DNA of 32,963 bases, taken from positions 1-32,963 of the forward strand of contig CALCGD010000238.1 in NCBI GenBank assembly GCA_937900875.1. The letters are read 5' to 3'. The notes under the pieces are model-generated. The model worked only from the letters and a program-made list of their open reading frames with translations, did not search any database and had not been told where the DNA came from. A program made the position numbers and the translations under genes. Shown piece by piece: positions 24,414 through 32,963 of the stretch (within the stretch, counting starts at the first letter, position 1; each line of letters opens with the position of its first letter). This stretch comes from an uncultured Flavobacteriales bacterium (GTDB lineage: Bacteria > Bacteroidota > Bacteroidia > UBA10329).

Positions 24414-24457
24414 GTATGCATGCATAATAGTTTTCAACATTTGGTATGCATGCATAC
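24414..24457 (+). promoter_or_regulatory. Twin palindromic operators upstream of marR (candidate regulator binding sites)
   Basis: Two copies of GTATGCATGCATA, at 24414-24426 and 24444-24456, are exactly 30 bp apart, about three helical turns on the same face. The second is a perfect 14-bp palindrome (24444-24457). Both hold the 12-bp palindrome TATGCATGCATA. They lie 22 and 52 bp before the marR ATG. Dimeric MarR proteins bind such palindromes and often control their own operon; the assignment is inference. Confidence 0.7.
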
Positions 24458-24478
24458 TATTTTATAAATTCGCATTCC

Positions 24479-24964
24479 ATGGCCACAAAACGTCATTTAC
24501 GTCCAGAAGAAAGTGTGTGTTTTACCACAAAAACCACATGGCATGCTATATCTAGATTGTACAACACAACTGGGGCTGAGCACGATGTAAGCGCTGCATC
24601 TGGGTTCGTATTGCTGAATATTGATTTAGAAAATGGGTCGCCTGCAACTAAGATTGCTCCTGCTTTAGGAATGGAACCTCGCAGTCTTACTCGAATGCTG
24701 AAAAGCATGGAAGACAAAGGCTATTTGTATCGCCAAGCTGACCCAACAGACGGACGGGTGATGCGCATTTTCTTAACAGAAGAAGGCAAGAAAAAACGTG
24801 AACTAGCCAAAATTGGAGTGGTTGCTTTCAACAAAGCGGTAAGAGAAATTGTTCCACCTGAGAAGTTGGACATCTACTTTGAAGTGGCCAACAACATCAA
24901 TGAAATAATCGACAAGAAGTCGATATACGATAAAGTGAATATTAACGGAATAAGTCAACAATAA
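24479..24964 (+). CDS. MarR-family transcriptional regulator
   Basis: A 161-aa winged-helix regulator. The recognition part is PATKIAPALGMEPRSLTRMLKSMEDKGYL (about 50-80), followed by the wing DPTDGRVMRIFLTEEGKK, both highly typical of MarR. The start is the ATG at 24479, since the upstream in-frame codons at 24446 run through the second palindrome. It heads the beta-oxidation operon with a 5-bp gap to the fadN-like gene. It probably senses an acyl-CoA or fatty acid and controls the operon through the twin palindromes; the ligand is inference. Confidence 0.92.
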   Translation: MATKRHLRPEESVCFTTKTTWHAISRLYNTTGAEHDVSAASGFVLLNIDLENGSPATKIAPALGMEPRSLTRMLKSMEDKGYLYRQADPTDGRVMRIFLTEEGKKKRELAKIGVVAFNKAVREIVPPEKLDIYFEVANNINEIIDKKSIYDKVNINGISQQ

Positions 24965-24969
24965 ATAAC

Positions 24970-27366
24970 ATGAAGAGAACTATTAAAAAAGTAGCAGTAC
25001 TTGGTTCTGGAGTGATGGGCTCGCGGATTGCGTGCCATTTTGCGAATGTCGGTCTAGAAGTGCTTTTGCTTGACATTGTACCAAGAGAACCTAACGCTAC
25101 GGAAGCTGCAAAAGGTCTTACAACAGATCATCCTGCGGTTAGAAACAGAATTGTGAACGATGCGTTGCAATTCGCTATCAAATCGAACCCAAATCCGCTT
25201 TACAAAAAGTCATTCGCAAATAGAATTACTACCGGAAACTTTACAGATGATATGGCCAAAATTGCTGATTGCGATTGGACCATTGAAGTTGTAATTGAGC
25301 GTTTGGACATTAAGAAGCAAGTGTTTGAGAATGTGGAGAAATACCGCAAACCAGGAACACTTATCACTTCTAATACTTCAGGTATTCCAATCAACCAAAT
25401 GTTAGAAGGAAGAAGCGAAGATTTCCAGAAGCATTTCTGCGGAACTCACTTCTTTAACCCACCACGTTACCTGAAATTGTTGGAGATTATCCCAACTGCT
25501 AAAACAGATCAAGCGGTCGTTGATTTCCTAATGGATTACGGTGATCGTTTCCTAGGAAAGACAATGGTTCTTTGTAAAGACACACCTGCTTTCATCGCCA
25601 ACCGAGTTGGTGTTGCAAGTATTCAGGCTCTTTTCCACTTGGTGGAAGAAATGGACCTGACAGTTACTGAAGTTGATAAGATGACTGGACCGATTTTAGG
25701 TCGTGCCAAGTCCGCAACATTCAGAACTTGTGATGTAGTTGGATTGGATACGCTCGTGCTTGTTGCAGGCGGATTGAAAGCCAACTGCCCAGACGATGAA
25801 GCAAGAGCAACATTTGATATGCCAAGCTACATCTCTAAAATGACTGAGAAAGGTTGGTTAGGTTCTAAATCAGGACAAGGATTCTTCAAGAAAGTTGGAA
25901 GAGATATCCTTGAATTGAATCTAAAAACCATGGAATATCAGGAAGCTGCGAAAGTTGATTTCCCAACATTGAAAGCTGCGAAAGCGGAAGACAACTTGAA
26001 GGCTAGAATGAAAATTCTTGCTGGTGGAACCGACAAAGCAGGCGAATTCTACAGAAAAGCATTCTACGGATTGTTCCAATATGTATCGAACAGAATTCCT
26101 GAGATTACCGAAGACTTATATAAGATAGATGATGCGCTTGGTGCTGGTTTCGGCTGGCAGTTAGGGCCATTTGCTACTTGGGATGCTTTGGGCGTTGCTG
26201 AGGCGGCAAAAGCCATGGAAGAAGCTGGAAAGAAACCTGCTCAGTGGGTTTACGACATGCTTGCTGCTGGTTGCAACACGTTCTATTCTGTCAAGGATGG
26301 AAAGAAGATGTACTACGACATTCCGTCTAAGTCATACAAAGTTGTTCCGGGAACTGAGCACCTTATCATCTTGGACAACCTTCGCGAAACCAACGTGGTT
26401 TGGAGCAACAGCGGAGCAACCATTTTCGATATAGGCGATGGCGTTCTAAACTTGGAATTCCACACGAAGATGAATACCATCGGAAGTGAAATTCTACAAG
26501 GAATTAACAAAGCCATTGATCTTGCCGAAGGCGATGCTAAATGGAAAGGGATTACAATTGCAAACAACGGAGATAACTTCTCCGCAGGAGCAAACCTTGG
26601 AATGATTTTCATGCTTGCTGCACAGCAGGAGGTGGAAGAATTAGATATGGCAGTTAAGGCATTCCAAGACACGGTAATGAGAATTCGTTACTCGTCAATT
26701 CCAGTTGTTTCTGCACCTCATGGCATGGCTTTGGGTGGTGGTTGCGAAATTTGTTTACACTCTGATAAAGTTGTTGCAGCAGCAGAAACCTACATCGGAC
26801 TTGTTGAGTTCGGAGCAGGAGTTATTCCAGCTGGAGCAGGGTCGAAAGAGATGGCTTTGCGCGCTTCTGATGATTTCCAGAAAGACAACTTGGAGCTTCC
26901 AGCTTTGAGAGAGCGTTTCCTAACCGTTGGTATGGCTAAGGTTGCCACATCGGCTGAGGAAGCATTCGAACTCGGCATCTTCCGCAAAGGAATTGATGAG
27001 GTTTGTGTGAGTTCGGAAAGGCGAATTGCGAGAGCAAAACGTGCAGTTCTTGAATTGCATGAGCAAGGTTATTCTCGACCAGTAGAAAGAACAGATATTA
27101 AGGTTTTGGGCAAGAAAGGCCTCGGAATTTTCGTTGCAGGTGCAAGAAGCATGGAAAGCGCCAAGTACATTTCTGAACATGACAGAATTATTTCTGAAGA
27201 GTTTGGTTACGTTTTGGCAGGAGGCGACCTCTCTGCAGCAACAGAAGTTTCAGAACAATATTTGTTGAAACTAGAGAGAAAAGCATTCCTAAAACTTGCC
27301 ATGACCAAAAAGTCGATGGAAAGAATGCAGAGTCTAGTGACAACAGGTAGACCACTCAGAAACTGA
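24970..27366 (+). CDS. fadN: 3-hydroxyacyl-CoA dehydrogenase / enoyl-CoA hydratase (FadN-like)
   Basis: A 798-aa bifunctional beta-oxidation enzyme. The N-terminal NAD-binding domain has VAVLGSGVMGSRIACHF (about 8-24); the dehydrogenase signature HFFNPPRYLKLLEIIP lies near 160, and the C-terminal dehydrogenase domain carries FIANRVG. The enoyl-CoA hydratase/isomerase part lies after it (about 500-680; NFSAGANLGM, ALGGGCEI oxyanion-hole regions). This order (dehydrogenase first) is that of B. subtilis FadN (about 789 aa), the reverse of E. coli FadB. Cytosolic. Together with the following thiolase and acyl-CoA dehydrogenase it forms a fadNAE-like operon. Confidence 0.93.
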   Translation: MKRTIKKVAVLGSGVMGSRIACHFANVGLEVLLLDIVPREPNATEAAKGLTTDHPAVRNRIVNDALQFAIKSNPNPLYKKSFANRITTGNFTDDMAKIADCDWTIEVVIERLDIKKQVFENVEKYRKPGTLITSNTSGIPINQMLEGRSEDFQKHFCGTHFFNPPRYLKLLEIIPTAKTDQAVVDFLMDYGDRFLGKTMVLCKDTPAFIANRVGVASIQALFHLVEEMDLTVTEVDKMTGPILGRAKSATFRTCDVVGLDTLVLVAGGLKANCPDDEARATFDMPSYISKMTEKGWLGSKSGQGFFKKVGRDILELNLKTMEYQEAAKVDFPTLKAAKAEDNLKARMKILAGGTDKAGEFYRKAFYGLFQYVSNRIPEITEDLYKIDDALGAGFGWQLGPFATWDALGVAEAAKAMEEAGKKPAQWVYDMLAAGCNTFYSVKDGKKMYYDIPSKSYKVVPGTEHLIILDNLRETNVVWSNSGATIFDIGDGVLNLEFHTKMNTIGSEILQGINKAIDLAEGDAKWKGITIANNGDNFSAGANLGMIFMLAAQQEVEELDMAVKAFQDTVMRIRYSSIPVVSAPHGMALGGGCEICLHSDKVVAAAETYIGLVEFGAGVIPAGAGSKEMALRASDDFQKDNLELPALRERFLTVGMAKVATSAEEAFELGIFRKGIDEVCVSSERRIARAKRAVLELHEQGYSRPVERTDIKVLGKKGLGIFVAGARSMESAKYISEHDRIISEEFGYVLAGGDLSAATEVSEQYLLKLERKAFLKLAMTKKSMERMQSLVTTGRPLRN

Positions 27367-27368
27367 TT

Positions 27369-27396
27369 CTTTCCTTTGTATAAACGCAAGGAAAGG
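27369..27396 (+). promoter_or_regulatory. Intercistronic hairpin covering the ribosome-binding site of the MORN gene
   Basis: The 34-bp gap between fadN and the next gene holds an inverted repeat CTTTCC-TTTG / CAAGGAAAG (27369-27378 with 27387-27395). The right arm is the purine-rich AAGGAAAGG directly before the ATG at 27401. If formed in the mRNA it would hide the Shine-Dalgarno-like sequence or mark a processing point. Confidence 0.4.
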
Positions 27397-27400
27397 CCAA

Positions 27401-27988
27401 ATGCCAAAATTTCGATTTAAATATTTCGTCTTACTAATGCTTATCTCAGCACCTTTTTTGTCCGTTGCCCAAAGCGAAAAACGACCAAAGTATTCGCCTA
27501 GGAAAGACAAGCATAAAAATGTGCGAGATGAGTTTGACCGAAAACAAGGCCTTTGGAAACTCTATTCAGCATCTCGTCTCATTATTGCGGAAATCGAATA
27601 TCTCAACGACAAAAAGCACGGAATGTCTATGAGGTATTATCCACACACGGGAGAGATGATGGAGCAAGCAGAATACTTTGATGGTAAGAAGCACGGTGAG
27701 TACAAGAAATTTTACTACACCGGAGCGGCAAAAACCGAAGGTGAATATGACCTTAATAAACGAACTGGCTATTGGGTAAATTATTATCACAATACTGGCG
27801 AAATAAGGTCGGAAGGTTCTTACCAACGAGGTCAAAAACATGGTGATTGGAAATACTATAATTCGAAGGGAGACCTCAATTATACCTACACCTATGACAA
27901 AGGCGTGCTTGTGGCAAAAGATGGAGTGTCAATTGAGGAATTGAAAAAACAAGAAGAACAAAAGAATCAAACGATAAACATTAAATAA
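27401..27988 (+). CDS. Secreted MORN/YwqK-like repeat protein
   Basis: A 195-aa protein. A signal peptide spans residues 1-24 (hydrophobic, ending SVAQ). Four or five repeats of about 23 aa follow, with the pattern YY-x-TG-x-x-x-x-EY-x-x-G-x-(K/R)-x-G-x-W (about 45-170), as in YwqK-like proteins and MORN repeats. A charged C-terminal tail ends it. No T9SS tail and no lipobox Cys, so probably periplasmic. YwqK-like proteins are often labelled antitoxins in databases, but there is no toxin here. It lies inside the beta-oxidation operon, 34 bp after fadN and only 1 bp before the thiolase gene, so it is co-transcribed; its link to fatty-acid metabolism is unknown. Confidence 0.82.
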   Translation: MPKFRFKYFVLLMLISAPFLSVAQSEKRPKYSPRKDKHKNVRDEFDRKQGLWKLYSASRLIIAEIEYLNDKKHGMSMRYYPHTGEMMEQAEYFDGKKHGEYKKFYYTGAAKTEGEYDLNKRTGYWVNYYHNTGEIRSEGSYQRGQKHGDWKYYNSKGDLNYTYTYDKGVLVAKDGVSIEELKKQEEQKNQTINIK

Positions 27989-27989
27989 A

Positions 27990-29165
27990 ATGGACGCATA
28001 TATAGTAGCAGGATTTAGGTCAGCCATAGGAAAGGCGCCAAGGGGAGTTTTCAAATTTTCTCGTCCTGATGATATTGCCGCAGAGGTTATCAAGCATTTG
28101 GTAGCTTCTGTACCGACTTTAGATAAAGACACGATTGACGATGTAATGGCTGGTTGTGCAACACCTGAAGCGGAACTCGGACTGAACATCGGAAGAATGA
28201 TTTCTTTGATGGGATTGGATACCGTTAAAGTTCCTGGAGTTACCGTGAACAGATACTGTTCGTCAGGTTTAGAAACTATTGCCATGGCAGCTGCAAAAAT
28301 TAATGCTGGAATGGCTGACTGCATTATTGCGGGTGGTGTAGAGAGTATGAGCCCAATGCCATTTGGTGGTTGGACTGTAACTCCAAACGTAAACGTGGCC
28401 CAAAATCATTCAGATTGGTACTGGGGAATGGGATTAACTGCTGAAGAAGTTGCTGAGAAGTACAAGATTAGCCGTGAGGATCAGGATATTTTCTCTGTAC
28501 GATCTCATGACCGTGCTTTGGCTGCCATCGCAAGCGGAAGATTCAAAGATGACATCGTTCCAATTACGGTGAACGAAGTTTACTTGGATGCAAGCGAAAA
28601 CCGTCAAGAGCGCTCTTTCGTGGTTGATACAGATGAAGGTCCGCGTAAAGGATCAAACGTAGAAGCTCTTTCTAGACTTCGACCAGTTTTCAAAACTGGA
28701 GGTTCTGTAACCGCTGGAAACTCATCACAAACTTCTGATGGTGCTGCCTTTGTAATGGTGGTTTCTGAGAAGAAATTGAAAGAATTAGGAGTTCAGCCAA
28801 TTGCAAGAGTTGTGTCCTATGCTGTAACTGGTTTGGAGCCACGCGAAATGGGTGTTGGTCCAATCACTGCAATTCCGGCTGCATTGAAGCAAGCCGGTTT
28901 GAACCAAAACCAGATGGACATTATCGAACTAAACGAAGCATTTGCTTCTCAGTCTTTGGCTGTTGTTCGTACACTCGGTTTGGATGACACGAAAGTGAAC
29001 GTGAACGGTGGAGCAATTGCTCTTGGTCACCCACTAGGTTGTACTGGCGGAAAACTAACGGTTCAGGTAATGAACGAATTGAAGAAAACAGGCGGTAAGT
29101 ACGGAATGGTAACCATGTGTGTGGGAACAGGACAGGGCGCTGCTGGAATCTTCGAAATGATGTAA
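27990..29165 (+). CDS. fadA: Acetyl-CoA acyltransferase (3-ketoacyl-CoA thiolase)
   Basis: A 391-aa thiolase that cleaves 3-ketoacyl-CoA with CoA to acetyl-CoA and a shortened acyl-CoA, the last beta-oxidation step. The nucleophile is Cys90 in NRYCSSGLE, the acid-base residues are His347 in GGAIALGHPLG and Cys377 in MCVGTGQG, and the GGVESMSPMP block is present. Length and motifs fit FadA. The 1-bp gap to the preceding stop suggests translational coupling with the MORN-protein gene. Confidence 0.95.
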   Translation: MDAYIVAGFRSAIGKAPRGVFKFSRPDDIAAEVIKHLVASVPTLDKDTIDDVMAGCATPEAELGLNIGRMISLMGLDTVKVPGVTVNRYCSSGLETIAMAAAKINAGMADCIIAGGVESMSPMPFGGWTVTPNVNVAQNHSDWYWGMGLTAEEVAEKYKISREDQDIFSVRSHDRALAAIASGRFKDDIVPITVNEVYLDASENRQERSFVVDTDEGPRKGSNVEALSRLRPVFKTGGSVTAGNSSQTSDGAAFVMVVSEKKLKELGVQPIARVVSYAVTGLEPREMGVGPITAIPAALKQAGLNQNQMDIIELNEAFASQSLAVVRTLGLDDTKVNVNGGAIALGHPLGCTGGKLTVQVMNELKKTGGKYGMVTMCVGTGQGAAGIFEMM

Positions 29166-29229
29166 AACCAGCTCTTGGCTTCAGAATTTGGCCATCAGCA
29201 AATACAATAATTCATAATCACTTAGATAA

Positions 29230-31020
29230 ATGGAAACAGTAGAAAAAAAAGCCCTCCAAGGTGGAGAGTGGCTTATAAGAGAAACCAATTGCCAAGATAT
29301 TTTCACTCCTGAAGAGTGGACGGAAGAGCAATTGATGATTGCACAAACTTGCCGTGATTTTATCGCACAAGAAGTATCTCCAAACTTGGATAGAATCGAT
29401 TCAATGGAGGAGGGTCTGATGAAAGGTTTGATGGACAAAGCCGGAGAGCTTGGTCTATTGGCTATTACTGTTCCTGAAGAATTTGGAGGAATGGGGGCTA
29501 GCTTCAATACAAGCTGTTTAGTAGCCGAAGCAACTGGTCATGGACATTCGTTTTCTGTAGCTATTTCAGCACATACAGGAATTGGAACATTGCCAATTCA
29601 GTATTACGGAAATGCCGATCAACATACCCGTTACTTGCCAGGATTAGCTTCTGGAGAATTAAAAGCTGCTTATGCTTTGACTGAGCCTTCTTCGGGATCT
29701 GATGCTAACTCTGGAAAAACCAAAGCGGTTCTTTCTGAAGATGGAAAGCATTACATCCTTAACGGACAGAAAATGTGGATTACCAATGCAGGTTTTGCAG
29801 ACGTTTTCACTGTTTTCGCCAAGATTGATGACGACAAGAACCTTACAGCGTTCATCGTTGATGGAGACTCAGAAGGATTGACTTTAAACGCAGAGGAGAA
29901 GAAACTCGGCATCAAAGGTTCTTCTACACGTCAGGTGTTCTTTAGTAATGTGAAGGTTCCTGTAGAGAATTTACTTTCTACGAGAGGAAACGGATTCAAG
30001 ATTGCTGTAAACATTCTAAACATTGGTAGAATTAAGCTTGGAGCTGCTGGAATTGGTGGTGGAAAGCAGTGTATTACACAGTCGGTAAACTATGCAAATG
30101 AGCGTGAGCAATTTGGTCGTCCTATTTCTAAGTACGGAGCCATACAGCACAAATTAGCGCAGCAAGCTATCCTTACATGGGTAAACGAAACGTCTTGTTA
30201 CCGTGCTGGACAGGATATCGAAAACTGCATTGAAAGCTTTATTACTGGCGGAATGGCACCAGAAAAAGCAAAGCTTAAGGGTGTTGAATCTTACGCAGTT
30301 GAATGCGCCATTCTGAAGGTTTTCGGTTCTGAAGCAATCGACTATATCGTTGATGAAGCAGTTCAGATTTATGGTGGAATGGGCTTTAGTGCCGAAGCAC
30401 CAGTTGAGCGTGCTTACCGAGATGCGCGTATCAACAGAATCTTTGAAGGAACCAACGAGATTAACCGAATGCTAACGGTAAACATGCTGTTGCAGAAAGG
30501 ACTGAAAGGCCAAATGGACTTAATGGGACCTGCACAGAAAGTTGCTGGTGAATTGATGAGCATCCCAGAATTAGGAGAAGCTGATGATACGCTTTTCGCA
30601 AAGGAAAAAGGCTATTTAAGAAACTTCAAGAAAGCTGCTTTGATGGTTGCTGGTTCTGCTGTTCAAAAACTGGCAATGAGCTTAGCAAAAGAGCAAGAAG
30701 TGTTAATGAATGTTGCTGATATGCTTATCGGAATTTACACAGCTGAATCTGCACTTCTTCGTGCTGAGAAAATTGCAAGTGTTCAAGGAGAAGCAGCTGC
30801 ATCAGTTCAAATCGATATGGTCCGAGTTTACATCACCGATACTGCCGATAACATGGCAAAGTGGGGTAAGGATGCCATTTCTTCTTACGCTGAAGGCGAT
30901 GAGTTGAAAATGATGGTTCTTGGATTGAAGAGATTCACCAAAACTGACATCTACAACTCTAAAGATGCCCGAAGAAGAATTGCTAAAGTGATTATTGACG
31001 AGAACAAATATCCTTGGTAA
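29230..31020 (+). CDS. fadE: Acyl-CoA dehydrogenase (FadE-like)
   Basis: A 596-aa flavoprotein that makes the trans-2-enoyl-CoA in the first beta-oxidation step. The N-terminal helical domain is followed by the FAD-binding signature (YALTEPSSGSDA, KMWITNAGFADVF) and by YGGMGFSAEAPVERAYRDARI. The catalytic base is Glu406 in FEGTNE, as in VLCAD-type enzymes. A C-terminal extension of about 170 aa is present, typical of B. subtilis FadE and VLCAD-like enzymes (about 590-600 aa). It is last gene of the operon. Electrons would go to an ETF encoded elsewhere. Confidence 0.94.
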   Translation: METVEKKALQGGEWLIRETNCQDIFTPEEWTEEQLMIAQTCRDFIAQEVSPNLDRIDSMEEGLMKGLMDKAGELGLLAITVPEEFGGMGASFNTSCLVAEATGHGHSFSVAISAHTGIGTLPIQYYGNADQHTRYLPGLASGELKAAYALTEPSSGSDANSGKTKAVLSEDGKHYILNGQKMWITNAGFADVFTVFAKIDDDKNLTAFIVDGDSEGLTLNAEEKKLGIKGSSTRQVFFSNVKVPVENLLSTRGNGFKIAVNILNIGRIKLGAAGIGGGKQCITQSVNYANEREQFGRPISKYGAIQHKLAQQAILTWVNETSCYRAGQDIENCIESFITGGMAPEKAKLKGVESYAVECAILKVFGSEAIDYIVDEAVQIYGGMGFSAEAPVERAYRDARINRIFEGTNEINRMLTVNMLLQKGLKGQMDLMGPAQKVAGELMSIPELGEADDTLFAKEKGYLRNFKKAALMVAGSAVQKLAMSLAKEQEVLMNVADMLIGIYTAESALLRAEKIASVQGEAAASVQIDMVRVYITDTADNMAKWGKDAISSYAEGDELKMMVLGLKRFTKTDIYNSKDARRRIAKVIIDENKYPW

Positions 31021-31041
31021 AAGTATTTGGTTGACAAGGTT

Positions 31042-31079
31042 AAGCCCCGAACTACTTTCGCAGTTCGGGGCTTTCTTTT
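31042..31079 (+). terminator. Intrinsic terminator after fad operon
   Basis: Stem AAGCCCCGAACT / AGTTCGGGGCTT (31042-31053 with 31062-31073), an 8-nt loop, then a T-rich tail (TTCTTTTG). It lies 21 bp after the fadE stop. The stem is GC-rich and strong. Confidence 0.92.
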
Positions 31080-31155
31080 GTATGACTGTATCCTTGCAAA
31101 CAATTATCCACAACGCACCACATATATTTACGTCTTGTAATTATACCAAAGCCAA

Positions 31156-32963
31156 ATGAAAAACATCTTTACGCTTATCCTTTTCTGCCTTGCCGTAAAC
31201 ATTACTATAGCACAGGAAAAACCAGAAGTAGTACCTGGAAACATCATTGTGCAAGTACCAGAAAAGAGTATTGACGAGGTCATTCTTGCCAACCAATTCT
31301 ATGATGGTCAGCCTACAGGGTTGAAGCTAAACAGATTGCTTTCTGCCCCAATGGCAGCTTACCTACTAGACTTTAACGAGAACATCCATCACCAAAAATT
31401 CTTGCAGCAAATCTGGAATCATCCGGGAGTAACTCTTATCCAACTTAACCATAAAATACAGCAGCGTATTGTACCAAACGACCCACAACTTGGGCAGCAA
31501 TGGTGGCATGTAAACGATGGAGGCGGTGGCGGTACGGCAGATGCCGATATTGATTCTGACGAAGCATGGGAAATTACCACTGGTGGTGTTACTGCCGCTG
31601 GCGATACAATTGTAGTTTGTGTGGTAGATGATGGTGGAGACTTAGATCACCCAGACCTAATAGCCAACAATTGGATTAATCACCACGAAATACCAAACAA
31701 CAACATTGATGATGACAACAATGGGTATGTAGATGATTACTTCGGATGGGATGCAGATAACGGAAACGGCAATATTGATGGTGGAAACCATGGCGTAAAC
31801 GTAGCTGGCATGATTGGAGCAGTGGGCAACAACAACACAGGTGTGGTTGGTGTAAACTGGAATGTGAAAATCATGAATATGGAATACGGAAGCATTGGCA
31901 GTGCGGGAAATCCGAACGAAGCCAATGTAATTGAAGCCTACACCTACCCTCTTATAATGAGACGCCAGTATGAAGCTACAAATGGCGCTTTGGGTGCCTT
32001 TGTTGTAGCTACAAACTCTTCTTGGGGACTAGATAATGCAGACCCATTAGACGCTCCATTGTGGTGTGCCTTTTATGACACGTTGGGTGCCGCAGGAATC
32101 CTTAGTACTGGAGCTACTGCCAACAATAATGTGAACATCGATAATGTGGGAGACCTCCCAACCGCATGTTCTTCAGAATACATGATATCGGTAACAGCCA
32201 CAAACAACGAAGATGTGAGAACGTTTTCTGGCTACGGACAAACCACCGTTGACCTTGGTGCCCCTGGAGAAGATGTTAGAACCACTGCAGCTGGCGGAGG
32301 ATACACAACCACAAGCGGAACATCGTTTGCTTCTCCGGCTACGGCAGGTGCTATTGCTTTAATTTATTCTGCACCATGCGCCTCACTAGCGGCCATTGCG
32401 CACTCATCTCCTTCTTTAGCCGCACAAATGGTGAGAGATGCCATCTTTAATGGCGTAGATCCCGTAGCTAACCTCACAACCGAATGCGTTACAGGCGGTC
32501 GATTGAATGTAAAAGGAGCATTAGACCAAATTATCAACAACTGTTCTTCTGGCGGTTGTATGCCCCCATACAGTTTAGGAGCGGGCGGCATTACAGACGG
32601 AGAGGCTACACTTGTGTGGAGCAGCTTAATTATCGTTGACTCCTTTAATATTAGCTACGGAATAGAAGGCGGTGCTGCAAACATAGTGGTCGATTTGAAT
32701 GCCGTATCCTATGATTTAACAGGACTTACTGCCTGTTCAGATTATTGGTTTACAGCGCAATCTATTTGTGATGGAGTTACGAGCAATTGGTCTGACACAC
32801 TTTTCTTTTCTACCGATGGATGTTGCGAGCCACCAACTGGAATTACGATTGTTTCTGTTGGCAACAACTCAGCAGAAATAAGTTGGAACTCAGTATTAGC
32901 AGCAAGTACCTATGAAGTAGAATGGCAAGAAGCTGGATCTGCAAACTGGACCCTCGAAACTGG
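31156..32963 (+). CDS. Secreted subtilisin-like serine protease with Fn3 repeats (5' part, cut by window edge)
   Basis: The frame is open from the ATG at 31156 to the right edge (602 codons, no stop). A signal peptide spans residues 1-20 (ending ITIAQ). A prodomain covers about 22-130. The S8 peptidase domain carries Asp158 (CVVDDGGDL; the usual DTG/DSG is DDG), His212 (NHGVNVAG) and Ser390 (SGTSFASP), so the triad is complete. From about residue 470 come two fibronectin type III-like repeats, the second starting near GCCEPPTGITIVSV. Given the neighbours, a T9SS tail is expected beyond the window but is not visible. It probably degrades extracellular protein. Confidence 0.92.
   Translation, partial: MKNIFTLILFCLAVNITIAQEKPEVVPGNIIVQVPEKSIDEVILANQFYDGQPTGLKLNRLLSAPMAAYLLDFNENIHHQKFLQQIWNHPGVTLIQLNHKIQQRIVPNDPQLGQQWWHVNDGGGGGTADADIDSDEAWEITTGGVTAAGDTIVVCVVDDGGDLDHPDLIANNWINHHEIPNNNIDDDNNGYVDDYFGWDADNGNGNIDGGNHGVNVAGMIGAVGNNNTGVVGVNWNVKIMNMEYGSIGSAGNPNEANVIEAYTYPLIMRRQYEATNGALGAFVVATNSSWGLDNADPLDAPLWCAFYDTLGAAGILSTGATANNNVNIDNVGDLPTACSSEYMISVTATNNEDVRTFSGYGQTTVDLGAPGEDVRTTAAGGGYTTTSGTSFASPATAGAIALIYSAPCASLAAIAHSSPSLAAQMVRDAIFNGVDPVANLTTECVTGGRLNVKGALDQIINNCSSGGCMPPYSLGAGGITDGEATLVWSSLIIVDSFNISYGIEGGAANIVVDLNAVSYDLTGLTACSDYWFTAQSICDGVTSNWSDTLFFSTDGCCEPPTGITIVSVGNNSAEISWNSVLAASTYEVEWQEAGSANWTLET

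Noticed and set aside
24441-24470. Possible marR promoter TTG-N19-TATAAATT
   Set aside because: The -7 part matches only the TA of TAnnTTTG; not enough to call, though the palindrome would lie within the spacer.
27401-27988. Toxin-antitoxin system suggested by the YwqK label
   Set aside because: No toxin gene is adjacent and the protein has a signal peptide; only the repeat family is supported.
31123-31130. TATATTTA as -7 element of the protease gene
   Set aside because: One mismatch and no TTG at 17-23 bp upstream (nearest spacing is 26).

Overview
The window looks like chromosomal DNA of a Bacteroidota member, most likely a free-living Flavobacteriales-type bacterium. Four signs support this. 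The 16S rRNA 5' part at the left edge has Bacteroidetes-like signature helices. Five secreted proteins are present, and the four complete ones end in a type IX secretion (T9SS) sorting domain with the typical YPNP motif. Several intergenic regions carry the Bacteroidetes sigma-A promoter pattern TTG-N19-TAnnTTTG. Base composition is moderately AT-rich throughout. No transposon, phage, CRISPR array or tRNA gene was seen.

Layout. 1-340: 5' third of a 16S rRNA gene on the minus strand, running off the left edge. 341-717: its leader and two tandem rrn promoters that look like copies of one module. 718-7260: a short-chain dehydrogenase, a secreted AmpD-like amidase, and a minus-strand pair (M16 peptidase plus polytopic membrane protein). 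7360-12405: small-type purL, two tandem single-domain response regulators of unusual architecture, and a long-chain acyl-CoA synthetase closed by a strong terminator. 12577-17635: a three-gene operon of T9SS cargo (arylsulfotransferase-like, CotH-kinase/lamin-tail, beta-propeller), again closed by a terminator.

17617-24306: a DNA-damage/mutagenesis cassette. A LexA/CI-like self-cleaving repressor (GTG start) is divergent from a DnaE2-type polymerase (TTG start), followed by a DUF72 protein and a Y-family polymerase. A small membrane protein and a DUF1801 protein flank it. Two dyads between the divergent genes are candidate operators.

24479-31079: a fatty-acid beta-oxidation operon: marR regulator, fadN-like, a secreted MORN/YwqK-like protein, fadA and fadE, ended by a hairpin terminator. 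A pair of identical palindromes exactly 30 bp apart sits just before marR and probably binds its product. The acyl-CoA synthetase at 10762 would supply substrate. 31156-end: 5' part of a secreted subtilisin-like protease with fibronectin type III repeats, cut by the right edge.

The best candidates for less-described biology are the repressor/DnaE2/DUF72/Y-polymerase cassette, the paired response regulators with an enlarged alpha4 region, the duplicated rrn promoter module, and the secreted sulfotransferase/CotH operon. All functional statements are read from sequence motifs and family knowledge; no database search was run.
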